64,000 nt of DNA from assembly GCA_949927415.1 (NCBI GenBank), contig CATLFB010000002.1:124001-188000 (forward strand). The letters are read 5' to 3'. The notes under the pieces are model-generated. The model did no database searches and had not been told where the DNA came from. It saw only the letters and a list, made by a program, of their open reading frames with translations. Shown here one piece after another: positions 18,401 to 26,441 of the stretch. The translations under genes were made by a program, and so were the position numbers. The DNA comes from an uncultured Candidatus Melainabacteria bacterium. GTDB taxonomy: Bacteria; Cyanobacteriota; Vampirovibrionia; Gastranaerophilales; Gastranaerophilaceae. How positions within the stretch are numbered: position 1 is the stretch's first letter; every line of letters starts with the position of its first letter.

Positions 18401-21400
18401 ATTATTATTATCGCCGACTGAATTTAATGAATCAAAGATATAATTATCACCCGCATAGTGAGCAGGGTTTTCGCCTGCGGCATTGTTGTGGATGTGCATT
18501 AATAAATCCAGTGTTGAACCGTCTTTTAGAACATAATTATTGCCGATTTTGAAATCATATCCGTTCAGATTACCATTCGGAGTTCCCTCAATATCGTTAA
18601 ACCCGAAGACGGCATTATTCATTGTCACGGTATTTCCTGTTTGAGGAATTACGGAATTGAACAAATACTCACCGTTTGTAAAGCTGATATTATTCTGTCC
18701 TGTTGTATTTAACCAATTGCTGCCGATTGTATAATTACCGTCTGCAACAGCTGTCATATTAAAAGATGCGCCATTATTTAAAGATATTTTAGCAAAATCA
18801 CTGCCTTCGGATAATGAAAGTGTTGTCTTGTCGGTATCGTAATTCAAAATTCCGCTGTAATTGTTGATTTGGGTATTTGCGCTAAAGAAATTGTTTGTAT
18901 TGTTTCTTTCGATAAAGTTTACAATACCTTCTTTTCTATCCATATCCGGATGATTAATATTGAAGATTCCTTTATATTTATCAGCGTTTCCGGTAATATT
19001 TAAGCTGCCGGAACCTGTATAACTGATAACTCCGTTGTTATCAGATAGAATATCGCCTGAAACAGAAATCGGAGCGGTAATATTCAATACATTATTATTG
19101 TTTATGGAACCGCCGATAACATCACTTGTCAAAGTTGAGGAAGATGTGTTTGAAATTGTCCAGTTAGAATTTTCAAGTCCGCCGCTGATAAGAGTTTTAC
19201 CGTCTTCGGTTGTAATATTTTGATTTGTTAGTTTGCCGCCGATAACGTAATTGCCGCTTGCTGTTATGTTTCCGTTTTCTGAGGCTTTGTCAGATGTCGA
19301 AATAGAATTTGCGATATCAAATTCCAAATTTTCATCTGAGGTGATATTCATTGTACCGTCATTGATAATATTGCCGCTGGTACCGTTTGCCAATTTTGAA
19401 GTTGAATCTTTTGTCGAATTGATATTCAGTTCACCTTTGTTGTAAATATAGGTTTCAAGGTTGCCTGAAAATTCAACATCGTTTAATGTCAATTTTCCTT
19501 CATTATGAATTGCAGAGGCTTTTGCATCTCTTGCCAACAGGTTGTTTTGGAACTTGGAATCAGAAATAACAATTTCTTTGCCTTCTGCCATGCCTGCATT
19601 TTCTCCGACAAATACGGCGGATTCATTTGCATTGAAAAGTACATTATCAACCTTAACACCGGCGTCTCGAGAGGTTACATTTATAACGGAACCGTTTTTG
19701 CCGGATGCTGAGGTAATTGTTACATCCTGAACATCAAGATTGGTTTCTGCTGACAGGTCAAACAATGCCAAACCTAAAGCATCAATTGTATCGCTCCTGT
19801 CATTTGAGCGTCCTAAAATATGGAGGGTTCCTGCAAGAGTTGATGCGATAGTGTTATCGGTTTCATCCGTCGAAACTTTATATAATGCTTTATCGTCAGT
19901 ATTCCAGGTAAATGTTCTTTCACTGTCGCGCAAATGGTTCATAATATACAATGACCTTGCTTTCAGCGATGAAGTCAGTTTTAGTGAATCCGGAGACGCT
20001 TTTGTCAAAGTATAATCATAGGCTAAATTATCATTACTGATAAAATCTTCATATTCATCATCCGTAAATTCAGCACCTGTCAATACTTTAACAGTTTCAT
20101 TTAAGATGTTTCTGTCGACGCGGTTTTCAGAAATTATATCAACATCTGTCAACTTAAATTTGCCGCTTGAACTTTGAGCGGAAATCGTATCAACTGTAAT
20201 GTTATCCCCAAATGACAAATCCAGAGTTACATCCGTACTTGTCCCAAGGTCAAGTTCGTTGAATGTCGTATTTGTTGTTGTTTTATTTTGCAAATCCAGT
20301 GATGAATTTTTAATAGCAACATTGCCTGAAAAATCAGTGTCGGCTTTTGCACTCAAAGTTACATCAGATCCATCAAGGATTGTATAATTGCCTTTATAAG
20401 AAGTTCCCGTAATATTAACATTAGAACCTTCGCCCACAGAAATAGTGTTGCCTTGAGCATTTTTTACATCTTCTGCAAGCGTAAAATCCGCGCCGTTAAA
20501 TGTAATACCGGCACCGTTTGCACCGTCGGCAAAAGAAATTTTTGAACTGTTATCGAAAGTAAATGAATCCCCTGCCGCGTTTTTGTATTCTAATTGAGCA
20601 TTCCCGCCAATATTTGCCTCAAAATCAAACTGTCCTTGAGTATTTTGAGCACCTACATTTGCAATTGTCTTACCGCCGCTTGCATTTAGTGTGCCGACAA
20701 GCCCGCTTTTGCCGCCGGTTTTATCTGATGTAAATGTTAAATCCGCATTGCCTGATTTATTAATTGTACCTTTACCAACAACATTATTTAAGGTGATATC
20801 GTAAGTATCATTATTAGTCAGTTCCAGAACGGTATCTTGAGCCAAATTATAGGTTTGAGCGTTTAAGAAACTTTTGTCTTCACCCGAAGTGTATGAAATT
20901 TTACCGTTATTGAGATTGATAGTGCCACTAAAACTTGAGTTCTGACCGTTAAGAGTTACTGTGCCTTCGCCCTGCTTTGTAAAGACTCCGGAACCAAAAG
21001 AGCCGCAAGTTATATTTGCCAGAACATCATTGGAATTATTAATTATCAATTCGGAATTTTTGTTTATTGAGTTAGTGCTTGATTTAAAATATTGATCGAC
21101 ATATTCAACAATGCCGCTGTTTACCGTAACTACGGCTGTAGCCTTTGAAACGTCACCGTTAAACGTTAATTTGCCGTCACCTGTTTTTACAATTGTTGCG
21201 CTGCTGCCGTCAAGGGCAGTAAGATTCGCGGATTTGTTTTTTTCTACCCAATCATAGGAAACATAAGAATTCTCTCCGCTAAGTGAAACTTTTGTGATAG
21301 AATCCGTACCGGAAAATGAAAGTACGGAATTGTCTTTAACGACTGTTGTTCCCAAAAATTCCCTGTTGTCACCTGACAAAACTAAATGCGCACCTTCATC

Positions 21401-23140
21401 TACGGTAATTTTACTTGACGCATTTTCAGATGCAATACCGCCGGTTGATGTCGTATCGTATGTGCTGTCATCCGTATTTTTGATAGTTAAATTCGCGCCG
21501 CTTGCAAGATAGATATCTTTACCGCTTGTGGCACTATTATTCTGGAAAACAACATTATCCTGAAGTATAATGTCTGTCGTTGTATAAATTGCACCGCCGC
21601 GGCCTGTGGTTAGTGTATTATTTTTGAAAATAGTATTTTGTATAACAGGAAGTACTCCGGTATTATAAATTGCACCGCCATCGCCTTCTCCTATTGTATT
21701 TCCGACAAAACTGCTGTTTATAATCCCATTTGTAATGGTACCATCGTTATAGATTACACCGCCCTTTGTATTTTTTGCATTGACGCTTGAACCCTCAAAT
21801 ATTGCGTCCGTAATTGATGCAATAGAAGACTTTTCATGGTTGTAAATTACGCCGCCTTCTGCCCTCGCGCTTGGAGCGTCAATATAGTTTCCTGTAAATC
21901 TGCCGCTGATGTTTTTTATACTTGCCCCGAGTCCGTTCGGGTTCCATACGGCAGTCGTACGGGTATCAAAACTGTTAGCAATAACACTGCCCCGTGCAAT
22001 TAGGTCTCCGCTTGTTTTGGTGACAATAACATGGTTGTTATTAAAAATACTGTTCTTATCACCAATATCGCTCATTTGTCCATAGTTAAATATCGCACCG
22101 CCCTCGGCTGATGAAACACCCTGTGCGTAGTTGGAATAAAAATTACCTTTAATATTCCCGACAGGAGTTCTGGCATTGACATACAAAGCCCCGCCGGTAC
22201 CTGCGCCGACACCTTCACCTTTGACGTAGTTTTCAATAAAGTCACCTGTGATATTTCCCAGTTCTGATGTTGCAAAGGTATAAATAGCACCGCCTTGAGA
22301 ACCTCTGTTATTGGAAGAACTGTTTGCACGAGCGTGGTTTCGAATAAAATCGCCGGTGATATCGCCTATTTTTGCATATTGACCGTTATCTATCGCACCG
22401 CCTTGCGAATAATTGTTACTTTCAACATAATTGCCGATAAAGTTGGCGTTTATCGCCCCGATAGAAGAATAGCTATCTGCTTTTCCGGAACCTGTTGTCT
22501 GCATAGCTCCGCCGGACGTCGCCAAAGTGCTTGTAACATAATTACCGACAAAGTTTCCTGCAATTTCTTTAATCCTTTGACCTGTATGAGTACCGGTTAT
22601 ATTGATAGCTCCGCCTGCCGGATATCCCGAATTTGTAGTAATATAATTACCGATAAAATCTCCGATAATAGAACCGTTGCCATTATCTGCCATAGCAATA
22701 CGCACAACAGCACCTTGATTTGTCGATGAATTATTTACAAAAGTTCCGGTAATTGATCCGGGGTAATTAGATGTATTATCTATTAAACCGGAAGAACCGC
22801 CTACATGATTTGCATAATTTTCATTAGACCAGTCTGCAACAGCACTGATTCCGTCTATGCTATAATTTTTTGAAGATGAGCCTGAACCGAAATGGTTCGT
22901 ATTATCTCTTTGAGGATTGGTTAAATCTATACGGTTATAATTGTAAGTTACATTATTAGTTGTAGAATTATAAACGGCCTCTTTAATAACATTGTTCGCT
23001 TCCGCACCGACCGGAGTAAAAGTATAAACGCTATCGGAACCTAAAGTATTCGCATTGGCGGCAGTAAACGGAATAAACAATGCCAAACTTACATAAAAAG
23101 CTTTGGCAAGCTTATTAAAAGAAGTTTTTTTATTAATCAA
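12443..23140 (-). CDS. Giant autotransporter adhesin, 3565 residues
   Basis: This is a type V secreted surface protein. A TTG start with GAGGATTAATT upstream gives a Sec signal peptide (residues 1-30, ending AANA). Residues 30 to about 560 are Chlamydia Pmp-like repeats rich in GGAI(Y) and FxxN. The centre is built of many autotransporter-associated beta-strand units (SGxGxLxKxGxGxLxLxGxNxxFxG), with near-identical tandem units around 16,680-17,010, and GGAIYxxxD segments recur at least four times. A helical linker (LETLQSGFYHMDRYM) leads to a C-terminal beta-barrel of about 280 residues ending near FSTGFRWAL. Oddly, about 28 lysine-rich residues follow that last strand, where autotransporters normally stop at an aromatic residue. 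Its ligand is unknown. Confidence 0.92.
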   Translation of the reverse strand: MINKKTSFNKLAKAFYVSLALFIPFTAANANTLGSDSVYTFTPVGAEANNVIKEAVYNSTTNNVTYNYNRIDLTNPQRDNTNHFGSGSSSKNYSIDGISAVADWSNENYANHVGGSSGLIDNTSNYPGSITGTFVNNSSTNQGAVVRIAMADNGNGSIIGDFIGNYITTNSGYPAGGAINITGTHTGQRIKEIAGNFVGNYVTSTLATSGGAMQTTGSGKADSYSSIGAINANFIGNYVESNNYSQGGAIDNGQYAKIGDITGDFIRNHARANSSSNNRGSQGGAIYTFATSELGNITGDFIENYVKGEGVGAGTGGALYVNARTPVGNIKGNFYSNYAQGVSSAEGGAIFNYGQMSDIGDKNSIFNNNHVIVTKTSGDLIARGSVIANSFDTRTTAVWNPNGLGASIKNISGRFTGNYIDAPSARAEGGVIYNHEKSSIASITDAIFEGSSVNAKNTKGGVIYNDGTITNGIINSSFVGNTIGEGDGGAIYNTGVLPVIQNTIFKNNTLTTGRGGAIYTTTDIILQDNVVFQNNSATSGKDIYLASGANLTIKNTDDSTYDTTSTGGIASENASSKITVDEGAHLVLSGDNREFLGTTVVKDNSVLSFSGTDSITKVSLSGENSYVSYDWVEKNKSANLTALDGSSATIVKTGDGKLTFNGDVSKATAVVTVNSGIVEYVDQYFKSSTNSINKNSELIINNSNDVLANITCGSFGSGVFTKQGEGTVTLNGQNSSFSGTINLNNGKISYTSGEDKSFLNAQTYNLAQDTVLELTNNDTYDITLNNVVGKGTINKSGNADLTFTSDKTGGKSGLVGTLNASGGKTIANVGAQNTQGQFDFEANIGGNAQLEYKNAAGDSFTFDNSSKISFADGANGAGITFNGADFTLAEDVKNAQGNTISVGEGSNVNITGTSYKGNYTILDGSDVTLSAKADTDFSGNVAIKNSSLDLQNKTTTNTTFNELDLGTSTDVTLDLSFGDNITVDTISAQSSSGKFKLTDVDIISENRVDRNILNETVKVLTGAEFTDDEYEDFISNDNLAYDYTLTKASPDSLKLTSSLKARSLYIMNHLRDSERTFTWNTDDKALYKVSTDETDNTIASTLAGTLHILGRSNDRSDTIDALGLALFDLSAETNLDVQDVTITSASGKNGSVINVTSRDAGVKVDNVLFNANESAVFVGENAGMAEGKEIVISDSKFQNNLLARDAKASAIHNEGKLTLNDVEFSGNLETYIYNKGELNINSTKDSTSKLANGTSGNIINDGTMNITSDENLEFDIANSISTSDKASENGNITASGNYVIGGKLTNQNITTEDGKTLISGGLENSNWTISNTSSSTLTSDVIGGSINNNNVLNITAPISVSGDILSDNNGVISYTGSGSLNITGNADKYKGIFNINHPDMDRKEGIVNFIERNNTNNFFSANTQINNYSGILNYDTDKTTLSLSEGSDFAKISLNNGASFNMTAVADGNYTIGSNWLNTTGQNNISFTNGEYLFNSVIPQTGNTVTMNNAVFGFNDIEGTPNGNLNGYDFKIGNNYVLKDGSTLDLLMHIHNNAAGENPAHYAGDNYIFDSLNSVGDNNNISLDLNLYADISTPRNPITDTITANSGSGILNLIKVGIRDDNGGIFTYNKPLRVIYGNNNLQIATENNIQVLSWATNVYKYKFNSATSLGVEGIQDEYSHTADSISVEYGGFSSSETLRDLNRFNINLSADNQGGNRGFSFVENQDYHIYRDLDETTKGHFVLMGKSEKTPNGGVISGAFNELRFESTTETDRFFEKDGKYYYTEYIKGIENAVPHEVDVHMETIDGKEYYVIDSQEFTQGRENGSMFMLVNDTQFDMTDITLKDTLRAGVKDIKDGSAIYANNATAYARLGNVNFENNRVIAGNGGAIANILSDEFVLNGSRITDNSASGDGGSIYNTSKGMILEGVRADNNNAGGRGGVIYTNSDLTIRNSNFGTTALNTQGNGSNDIYIDGDAVVTFNTDNIPATEDTEAVNGDSFIKSGIAGSGNFVKDGNAKLTLSGVNNELTGKFEAVHGSVDYIQTVADGFVSGSVKLAKDTTLNYSNALSDHIQNLSGEGTLNKTAAGDINLTGDNKLFTGALNINESNLNYTQNTENGFVNGSVKLAQNTTLNYSNAQNDHIQNLTGEGTVNKTGVGDISLTGDNSKFSGYANINEGSLTYVYNPESSDKYFSGNTVLDNAALNVDVLSGQTEIKNISSKNANSGSLVKKGSGKAVLKGDNSGFTGKTDINAGTLAYSNENNKFVRGDVEIRENAELEITTAKYDNLINKITGLGKFIKKGNSKLNLHNDNSEFNGKVDVNSGTLAYSDSTAGAEFFGNETTYNVDGEFDIDNKKDIQIKDLSGSGKVVKTESGTLNLLGDNSKYSGSIKVDAGNLSFTHDDANEYISGSTEISKDGALNYTASKESILEKVSGNGTLNYSGSEKLTFDANKNSFTGKANVEGALLDVIGKNTSTADFAMNVKSGKLNYTAASGANILIDNKFQFAESNNSTMQFNNAGFTLKDEIANSNGNNVIFNNTTIAFTNSNYTQGKYSVIDSVIDLTQDGHKTFNREFNNLTVENTGLKLDVDLLLRDGAKDAKIDTLKVNNSDAGAIKVALTQFHINDRKSDDGLGKTYSLNVLDGLTFDEDKSIDRWATQAYTYDVKTKGTDLELTAVKASDGNSLGEMNRLDGIRGFNFNYTTEDDPTYIITSNLGVTNSGKFAVLGDKDRGTVVTGDKKYSMFAVTQATELTVSDLTIKEAVAIDRGGSVVFANNENAKILLDKVNINSSVSAKDGGAISNIKSGEFNIAGGEIKGNASFGNGGAIYTSANMHILETNFANNTDKNGKNDIYISGPFTNVNYEIAAGHSGNILSGLGGNGVFNKTGEGTLNLSGRNNGFFGTLNILNGSEVIFTQTDSTDSYISGITNIAESGKLTLNNDKSDIIIGSIRAQTGTSVDITGGKNVTLSGDNSGFNGDLNIKKGSAAFFSHSANDKYINGTTNISQDASLRLHNTNDFILNDKITGSGKLVKSGDGRLIVSGTANLNGELAITQGELAFIQNASLGELDTLSMYNASTLNLQNTALVRNNDGTFTTNPNPASLENIYVKNIVLNGNVNLKLDVDLEEIKADKIGAEFVHGDGRFIINQDGINVLSDSLLENTSVEIAYGALAHDERIALNPNVKSVMGPIQKYAVSYADGYLDFTRMGGYTPTYEAVNPAVMATPVAAQIGGYLTQLETLQSGFYHMDRYMKYARSARFAAEQANHYAITDTPAYSRSPLPETSQAMWVKPYVSFEKVNLQGGPNVSNTTYGSLYGGDSDLYDLKHGFKGVISTFVGYNGSRQSYSNVSMNQNGGVLGVTGTLYKNNFFTGLTVSTGASSGDADTIYGHDDFTMLTAGIASKTGYNWEIKEGKFIIQPTLFLGYTFVNTFDFRNKANVSIDSDPLHAIQIVPGVKFIGNLKNNTQVYASVDLVTSILGDTNVKANDVTLPQLSVKPYVQYGVGIQKMWSDRFTGYFQTMIRNGGRNGIAFSTGFRWALGKSAKKEKNVVPIKRTVIKEKKSSSTIKL
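16680..17010 (-). repeat. Tandem near-identical units inside the autotransporter passenger
   Basis: Two consecutive units of about 210 bases encode almost the same text, including LNYSNA(L/Q)(S/N)DHIQNL and GxVKLAxxTTLNYSN. They are the most recent-looking duplication in the gene and a likely site of length variation by recombination. Confidence 0.65.
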
Positions 23141-23172
23141 AATTAATCCTCATACTTATAGCTTATATTAAT

Positions 23173-23181
23173 ATTATAACA
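23173..23181 (-). promoter_or_regulatory. Extended -10 promoter of the autotransporter
   Basis: The minus strand reads TGTTATAAT, an extended -10 box, about 33 bases upstream of the TTG start. No clear -35 hexamer is present, as expected for extended -10 promoters. Confidence 0.55.
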
Positions 23182-23407
23182 TTTTTTTCAAAGAATTAAT
23201 GAATAAAATTTTTATACATTCCCCCAAAAAACAGGCAGCAACCGGCTCAAACTGTTGTCAACAGGCAAAAAACAGTTTTGTAAAAAAAATACAAAATTAT
23301 TCTTTTTATTGTACCATAAACGTTGCTGCAACAGGGTTTAAGATATGTTACAAAATATTTCATATTTCGTTACAATTACGAATTAATTGTTGTTAATTAT
23401 TAAAAAT

Positions 23408-23441
23408 AAAAAAGACGATAACAGATGTCATCGTCTTTTTT
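23408..23441. terminator. Hairpin terminator next to the tRNA-like remnant
   Basis: AAAAAAGACGAT pairs perfectly with ATCGTCTTTTTT around a ten-base loop. Its layout copies that of the terminator beside the real tRNA-Ala at 26333-26364: a hairpin, then ATGGTGGAGGTTA. Confidence 0.75.
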
Positions 23442-23471
23442 ATGGTGGAGGTTATTCTTCACCATTCGAAC
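23442..23471 (-). other. Possible degenerate tRNA 3'-end (attachment-site-like direct repeat)
   Basis: ATGGTGGAGGTTA is identical to 26365-26377, the acceptor-stem and CCA end of tRNA-Ala. ATTCGAAC, the T-loop sequence, follows in both places but is offset here by five extra bases. The T-stem cannot pair, so this is not a working tRNA. The rest of 23141-23558 holds the autotransporter promoter and nothing else I can name. Confidence 0.45.
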
Positions 23472-23558
23472 AAATAAAACAACACAAAATTCATATTGAT
23501 TTAGACAATAAGATATTTTATGTTTATTTTAATTTAAAATTTGCAGCTTAATATGTAA

Positions 23559-23717
23559 TCATAGCTGATTTAACTTCAACTTCTTTCGTTTTTTGAGCCA
23601 TTCGTTAAATGCACGAACATTTTCAGGATTTTTATAAAATTCTATTGCACCATCTAAAACAGCGATTGCCATTGCTCTTACTTCTTTTTGTGGAATTTTT
23701 TCAACGTAAATTTTCAT
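23559..23717 (-). CDS. Unannotated 52-residue small protein
   Basis: The ORF begins MKIYVEKIPQKEVRAM and ends LKKRKKLKLNQL. It has an excellent ribosome site, AAGGAG, five bases before the ATG (CTCCTT on the plus strand at 23724-23729). It is basic, amphipathic and has no signal peptide. I do not recognise the family. It is divergent from the kinase gene, with 62 bases between the two starts, so the two probably share a control region. The upstream part of a longer kinase ORF reading runs antisense through it, which argues against that longer reading. Confidence 0.6.
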   Translation of the reverse strand: MKIYVEKIPQKEVRAMAIAVLDGAIEFYKNPENVRAFNEWLKKRKKLKLNQL

Positions 23718-23779
23718 TTTGTCTCCTTTCAATTAATAACTTTAGATATAGATATTTTTGTGATATACCTATACTTAAT

Positions 23780-24940
23780 ATGTACAGGAATTATATAGCA
23801 ACATTAAAAAGGGAAATGGAATTTGATAATGAATTTATTGAATTCTATAATGATTTTGAAAATGAAGATATAAAATTAATACTATCTACTCTGCATACAA
23901 ATTTAGTAAATTTATTTAATATCCTAAATGAAAGATTGCCAACCTATAACTATACTGCTCATTTTTGGGCAGATCCCAGCAGGGATTTAATCAATGCAAT
24001 TCAAACAACCCTTACGTTACAAAGAAAATTAAAAAATACAATCTATGCTTTTGAAATTGAAGAATATAATAAAAGTATAATTGAAAAATGCAAATCATTT
24101 TTACAGCCAAGCGGTGGAAGTACTATTCCTGAAAACATGGATAAAATAGATCTTTATTATGCCTACCCTATATTTAAAAAGCTAAATAATATAACAGTTA
24201 CTTCTCCCAATAAAAATTTTAATGCCATACTTAAGCCAATTGGTTCCGGTTCATATGCTAATACATATTCTTATATTGATGAATTTTATAATAGAACCTT
24301 TGCAATAAAACAAGCTAAAAAAGACTTAAACGAAAAAGAATTAGCTCGCTTTAAGCAAGAATTTGAAATAATGAACAATTTAAAATCGCCATATGTTGTT
24401 GAAGTTTTTAAATATAATGAACTTAAAAATTGTTATATTATGGAATATATGGATTATTCATTAGATAAATATATTTATGAGAACAATTCAAGTTTAAATA
24501 TCTCAAAAAGAAAAAATATGGTACTACAAATTTTAAAGGCTTTTGAATACATACATTCTAAAAAAATACTTCATCGAGATATAAGTCCTAAAAATATTCT
24601 TATAAAAATTTATGATGATGTAATAGTTATAAAAATTGCAGACTTTGGATTGGTTAAAATCCCAGAAAGTGAATTAACTTCTACCAATACAGAATTTAAA
24701 GGTTATTTCAACGATCCTTGCTTGAAACTTGAAGGTTTTAGTACTTACAACCTATTGCATGAAATTTATGCATTAACAATGACAATTATTTTTATAATGT
24801 CTGGAAAAACAAATGTCTCCAAAATTTCTGATAGTCGTTTACAAACACTCATTAAAAAAGGATTAAACCCAGATAAAAAAGAAAGATATCAGTCTTTGTT
24901 AGAATTAAAAAATGATTTTTTAAAATTGTATGCTCATTAA
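23780..24940 (+). CDS. Hanks-type serine/threonine protein kinase
   Basis: The C-terminal 230 residues form a eukaryotic-like kinase: glycine loop IGSGSYANTY, catalytic lysine in FAIKQ, catalytic loop HRDISPKNIL, and DFG in IADFGLV. All key residues are present, so it should be active. The N-terminal 150 residues are an unknown helical domain; there is no membrane helix or extracellular sensor, so the protein is cytoplasmic. An in-frame reading reaches back to 23609, but it crosses the small gene on the other strand. I chose the ATG at 23780; another ATG at 23816 has AAAGGGAA in front. The sequence is markedly more AT-rich than most genes in the window, suggesting horizontal acquisition. Confidence 0.82.
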   Translation: MYRNYIATLKREMEFDNEFIEFYNDFENEDIKLILSTLHTNLVNLFNILNERLPTYNYTAHFWADPSRDLINAIQTTLTLQRKLKNTIYAFEIEEYNKSIIEKCKSFLQPSGGSTIPENMDKIDLYYAYPIFKKLNNITVTSPNKNFNAILKPIGSGSYANTYSYIDEFYNRTFAIKQAKKDLNEKELARFKQEFEIMNNLKSPYVVEVFKYNELKNCYIMEYMDYSLDKYIYENNSSLNISKRKNMVLQILKAFEYIHSKKILHRDISPKNILIKIYDDVIVIKIADFGLVKIPESELTSTNTEFKGYFNDPCLKLEGFSTYNLLHEIYALTMTIIFIMSGKTNVSKISDSRLQTLIKKGLNPDKKERYQSLLELKNDFLKLYAH

Positions 24941-24974
24941 TTAATAATAAAGGAAGAAATTTTTTATACAATCT

Positions 24975-25160
24975 TTAATTTGAAACTTGGTGCTTAATTC
25001 TCTTTTTTATATCATCGTAACTAATTTTATTTTTTCGCATATAAATAAGAAACTTTATTTCTTCAAGTGTTAAATCTTTTTCTATAGTATATTCTTTACC
25101 CTCTTCTTCAAGAGATTCAAATTCCTGTAATAATTTCTGTATTTCTTTTTCATTTTCCAT
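24975..25160 (-). CDS. Small acidic hypothetical protein
   Basis: A 61-residue, highly charged, mostly helical protein (MENEKEIQKLLQEFESLEE at the start). I cannot name a family. It lies tail to tail with the kinase and in the same AT-rich stretch. A TATAAA-like box is close upstream but no clear ribosome site is visible. The lack of stops and the amphipathic pattern make it likely but not certain to be real. Confidence 0.45.
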   Translation of the reverse strand: MENEKEIQKLLQEFESLEEEGKEYTIEKDLTLEEIKFLIYMRKNKISYDDIKKRIKHQVSN

Positions 25161-25312
25161 ATTTATTTTATATCATATACAAAATAGAACATCAATTTGA
25201 AATTGCCTATTCTTGTCTCCGTTTTTCTTGTCATTATCTAATTTTTCTTAAATTTGCATAATGTAAATGTACAGTCGGTTCGATTATTTTGAACAGAGAG
25301 TTTGAGTTAAAA

Positions 25313-25375
25313 TGTAGGTTGGCATTACTATGCCAACAATTATAATTTCGTCGGATTAAGTAAATCCGACCTACA
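25313..25375. repeat. Palindromic intergenic element
   Basis: The outer arms TGTAGGT and ACCTACA enclose two hairpins, TTGGCATTACTATGCCAA and GTCGGATTAAGTAAATCCGAC. It would fold into a three-way junction in DNA or RNA. A related hairpin is at 26116-26144. Confidence 0.65.
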
Positions 25376-25385
25376 AAACTTACTC

Positions 25386-25868
25386 TTAATTTTTTAATTT
25401 TGCAGCCGATAATAGTTTGGTTTCTCCTGTATCACTCAAATTTTTAATAATTATACTATTATCTTCAAATATGGGTAAAATATAGTCTTTATATATCTTT
25501 GCTAAATTGCGCGGCAGAGAATATTCACGATTTGTCCAAACAGGTAAATGTTCTACAAAAGAATTACGTTTATTGAAAAATTCCCCTGTAACAACCTCTT
25601 CGTGAATATCAAAATCAAATTCATAAAGATGACTTATAAATCCTTCTTTTACAGCTCCACTAAAAACATCTGTTTCTAATTCACCTATTTTATTGTTACC
25701 CTTAAAAACATCCAAAAATATTTCATCAGTATCTTTGCCTAAACTTCTGCACATTTGGGTAAAAGTTCTTTTAATACCTTTAGGAATAATTTTATCTCTA
25801 TCAAGAATTGTAACCTTTGCTCCAAATGTTTGATTATAATTATTATTTTGTATTCTTTGTACTTGCAT
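25386..25868 (-). CDS. Hypothetical protein with QTFGAK N-terminal motif
   Basis: A 160-residue soluble protein of unknown function. It opens MQVQRIQNNNYNQTFGAKV; from memory, an asparagine-rich start followed by (T/S)F(G/K)(A/G)K recurs at the N-terminus of many otherwise unrelated proteins in Gastranaerophilales-type genomes. No catalytic motif is visible. The motif is the best small clue to lineage in the window. A TATTAAT box 20-30 bases upstream may be its promoter. Confidence 0.6.
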   Translation of the reverse strand: MQVQRIQNNNYNQTFGAKVTILDRDKIIPKGIKRTFTQMCRSLGKDTDEIFLDVFKGNNKIGELETDVFSGAVKEGFISHLYEFDFDIHEEVVTGEFFNKRNSFVEHLPVWTNREYSLPRNLAKIYKDYILPIFEDNSIIIKNLSDTGETKLLSAAKLKN

Positions 25869-26115
25869 TTTTCTACTCTTTATTTCATATTAATAACACG
25901 TAAAAATATTTTTTGCTAGTTAATGGGTCAGATTTTAATACGACAACTTCATATTACTCAAACTACTCTTTTATTACTCAGGGGTAAAGTTGGCTTGTTG
26001 CGTGACTGTAAGGCTAATTTTAATTGAAATAAAAGTTCCTAAGAGCCCAGTAAAAGAGTAAAAAGACCGTTTTAAAATAAAATATTCAACCTATATCCGA
26101 CCAGCTAAGATTTAG

Positions 26116-26144
26116 TGTTGTTGGGCAGGTATGCCCAACCGACA
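26116..26144. repeat. Hairpin related to the 25313 element
   Basis: GTTGGGC AGGTAT GCCCAAC forms a seven-base-pair hairpin, like the first arm of the palindromic element at 25313. I see no gene in the rest of 25869-26332. Confidence 0.5.
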
Positions 26145-26332
26145 CATGAAATACTTCCGAGCAAACTACTCAGAAAAATACACATAATGTAAAGAATATA
26201 ACAAAAAATGCTTAAAAGGATAGAAGACTCGAACACATGAAACTTAGTAATAATGTGCATTTTAGTATTTAAAAATATTTTTTATTAAAAATAAAGAAAA
26301 AACAAATTTTGCCAAAATGCAACAATAGCAAT

Positions 26333-26364
26333 AAAAAAGACCGTTTTAAACGGTCTTTTTTTTA
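26333..26364. terminator. Terminator of tRNA-Ala
   Basis: AAAAAGACCGTTT pairs with AAACGGTCTTTTT, giving a near-perfect palindrome with T runs on both strands, immediately 3' of the minus-strand tRNA gene. Confidence 0.85.
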
Positions 26365-26365
26365 A

Positions 26366-26441
26366 TGGTGGAGGTTAGGAGATTCGAACTCCTGACCCCC
26401 TGCGTGCAAAGCAGGTGCTCTACCAGCTGAGCTAAACCCCC
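26366..26441 (-). tRNA. tRNA-Ala (anticodon UGC)
   Basis: The minus strand folds into a complete cloverleaf. The acceptor GGGGGTT pairs with AACCTCC (one G-U pair), the D arm is AGCTCAGCTGGTAGAGC, the anticodon stem CCTGC/GCAGG holds loop TTTGCAC with anticodon TGC, the T-loop is TTCGAAT, and the discriminator is A. CCA is encoded in the DNA. A strong terminator follows. Confidence 0.97.

Noticed and set aside
23199-23396. 65-residue plus-strand ORF upstream of the autotransporter
   Set aside because: No ribosome site, atypical composition, and it lies over the autotransporter promoter region.
23609-23779. N-terminal extension of the kinase gene
   Set aside because: It reads as low-quality hydrophobic text and runs opposite to the 52-residue ORF, which has a strong ribosome site.
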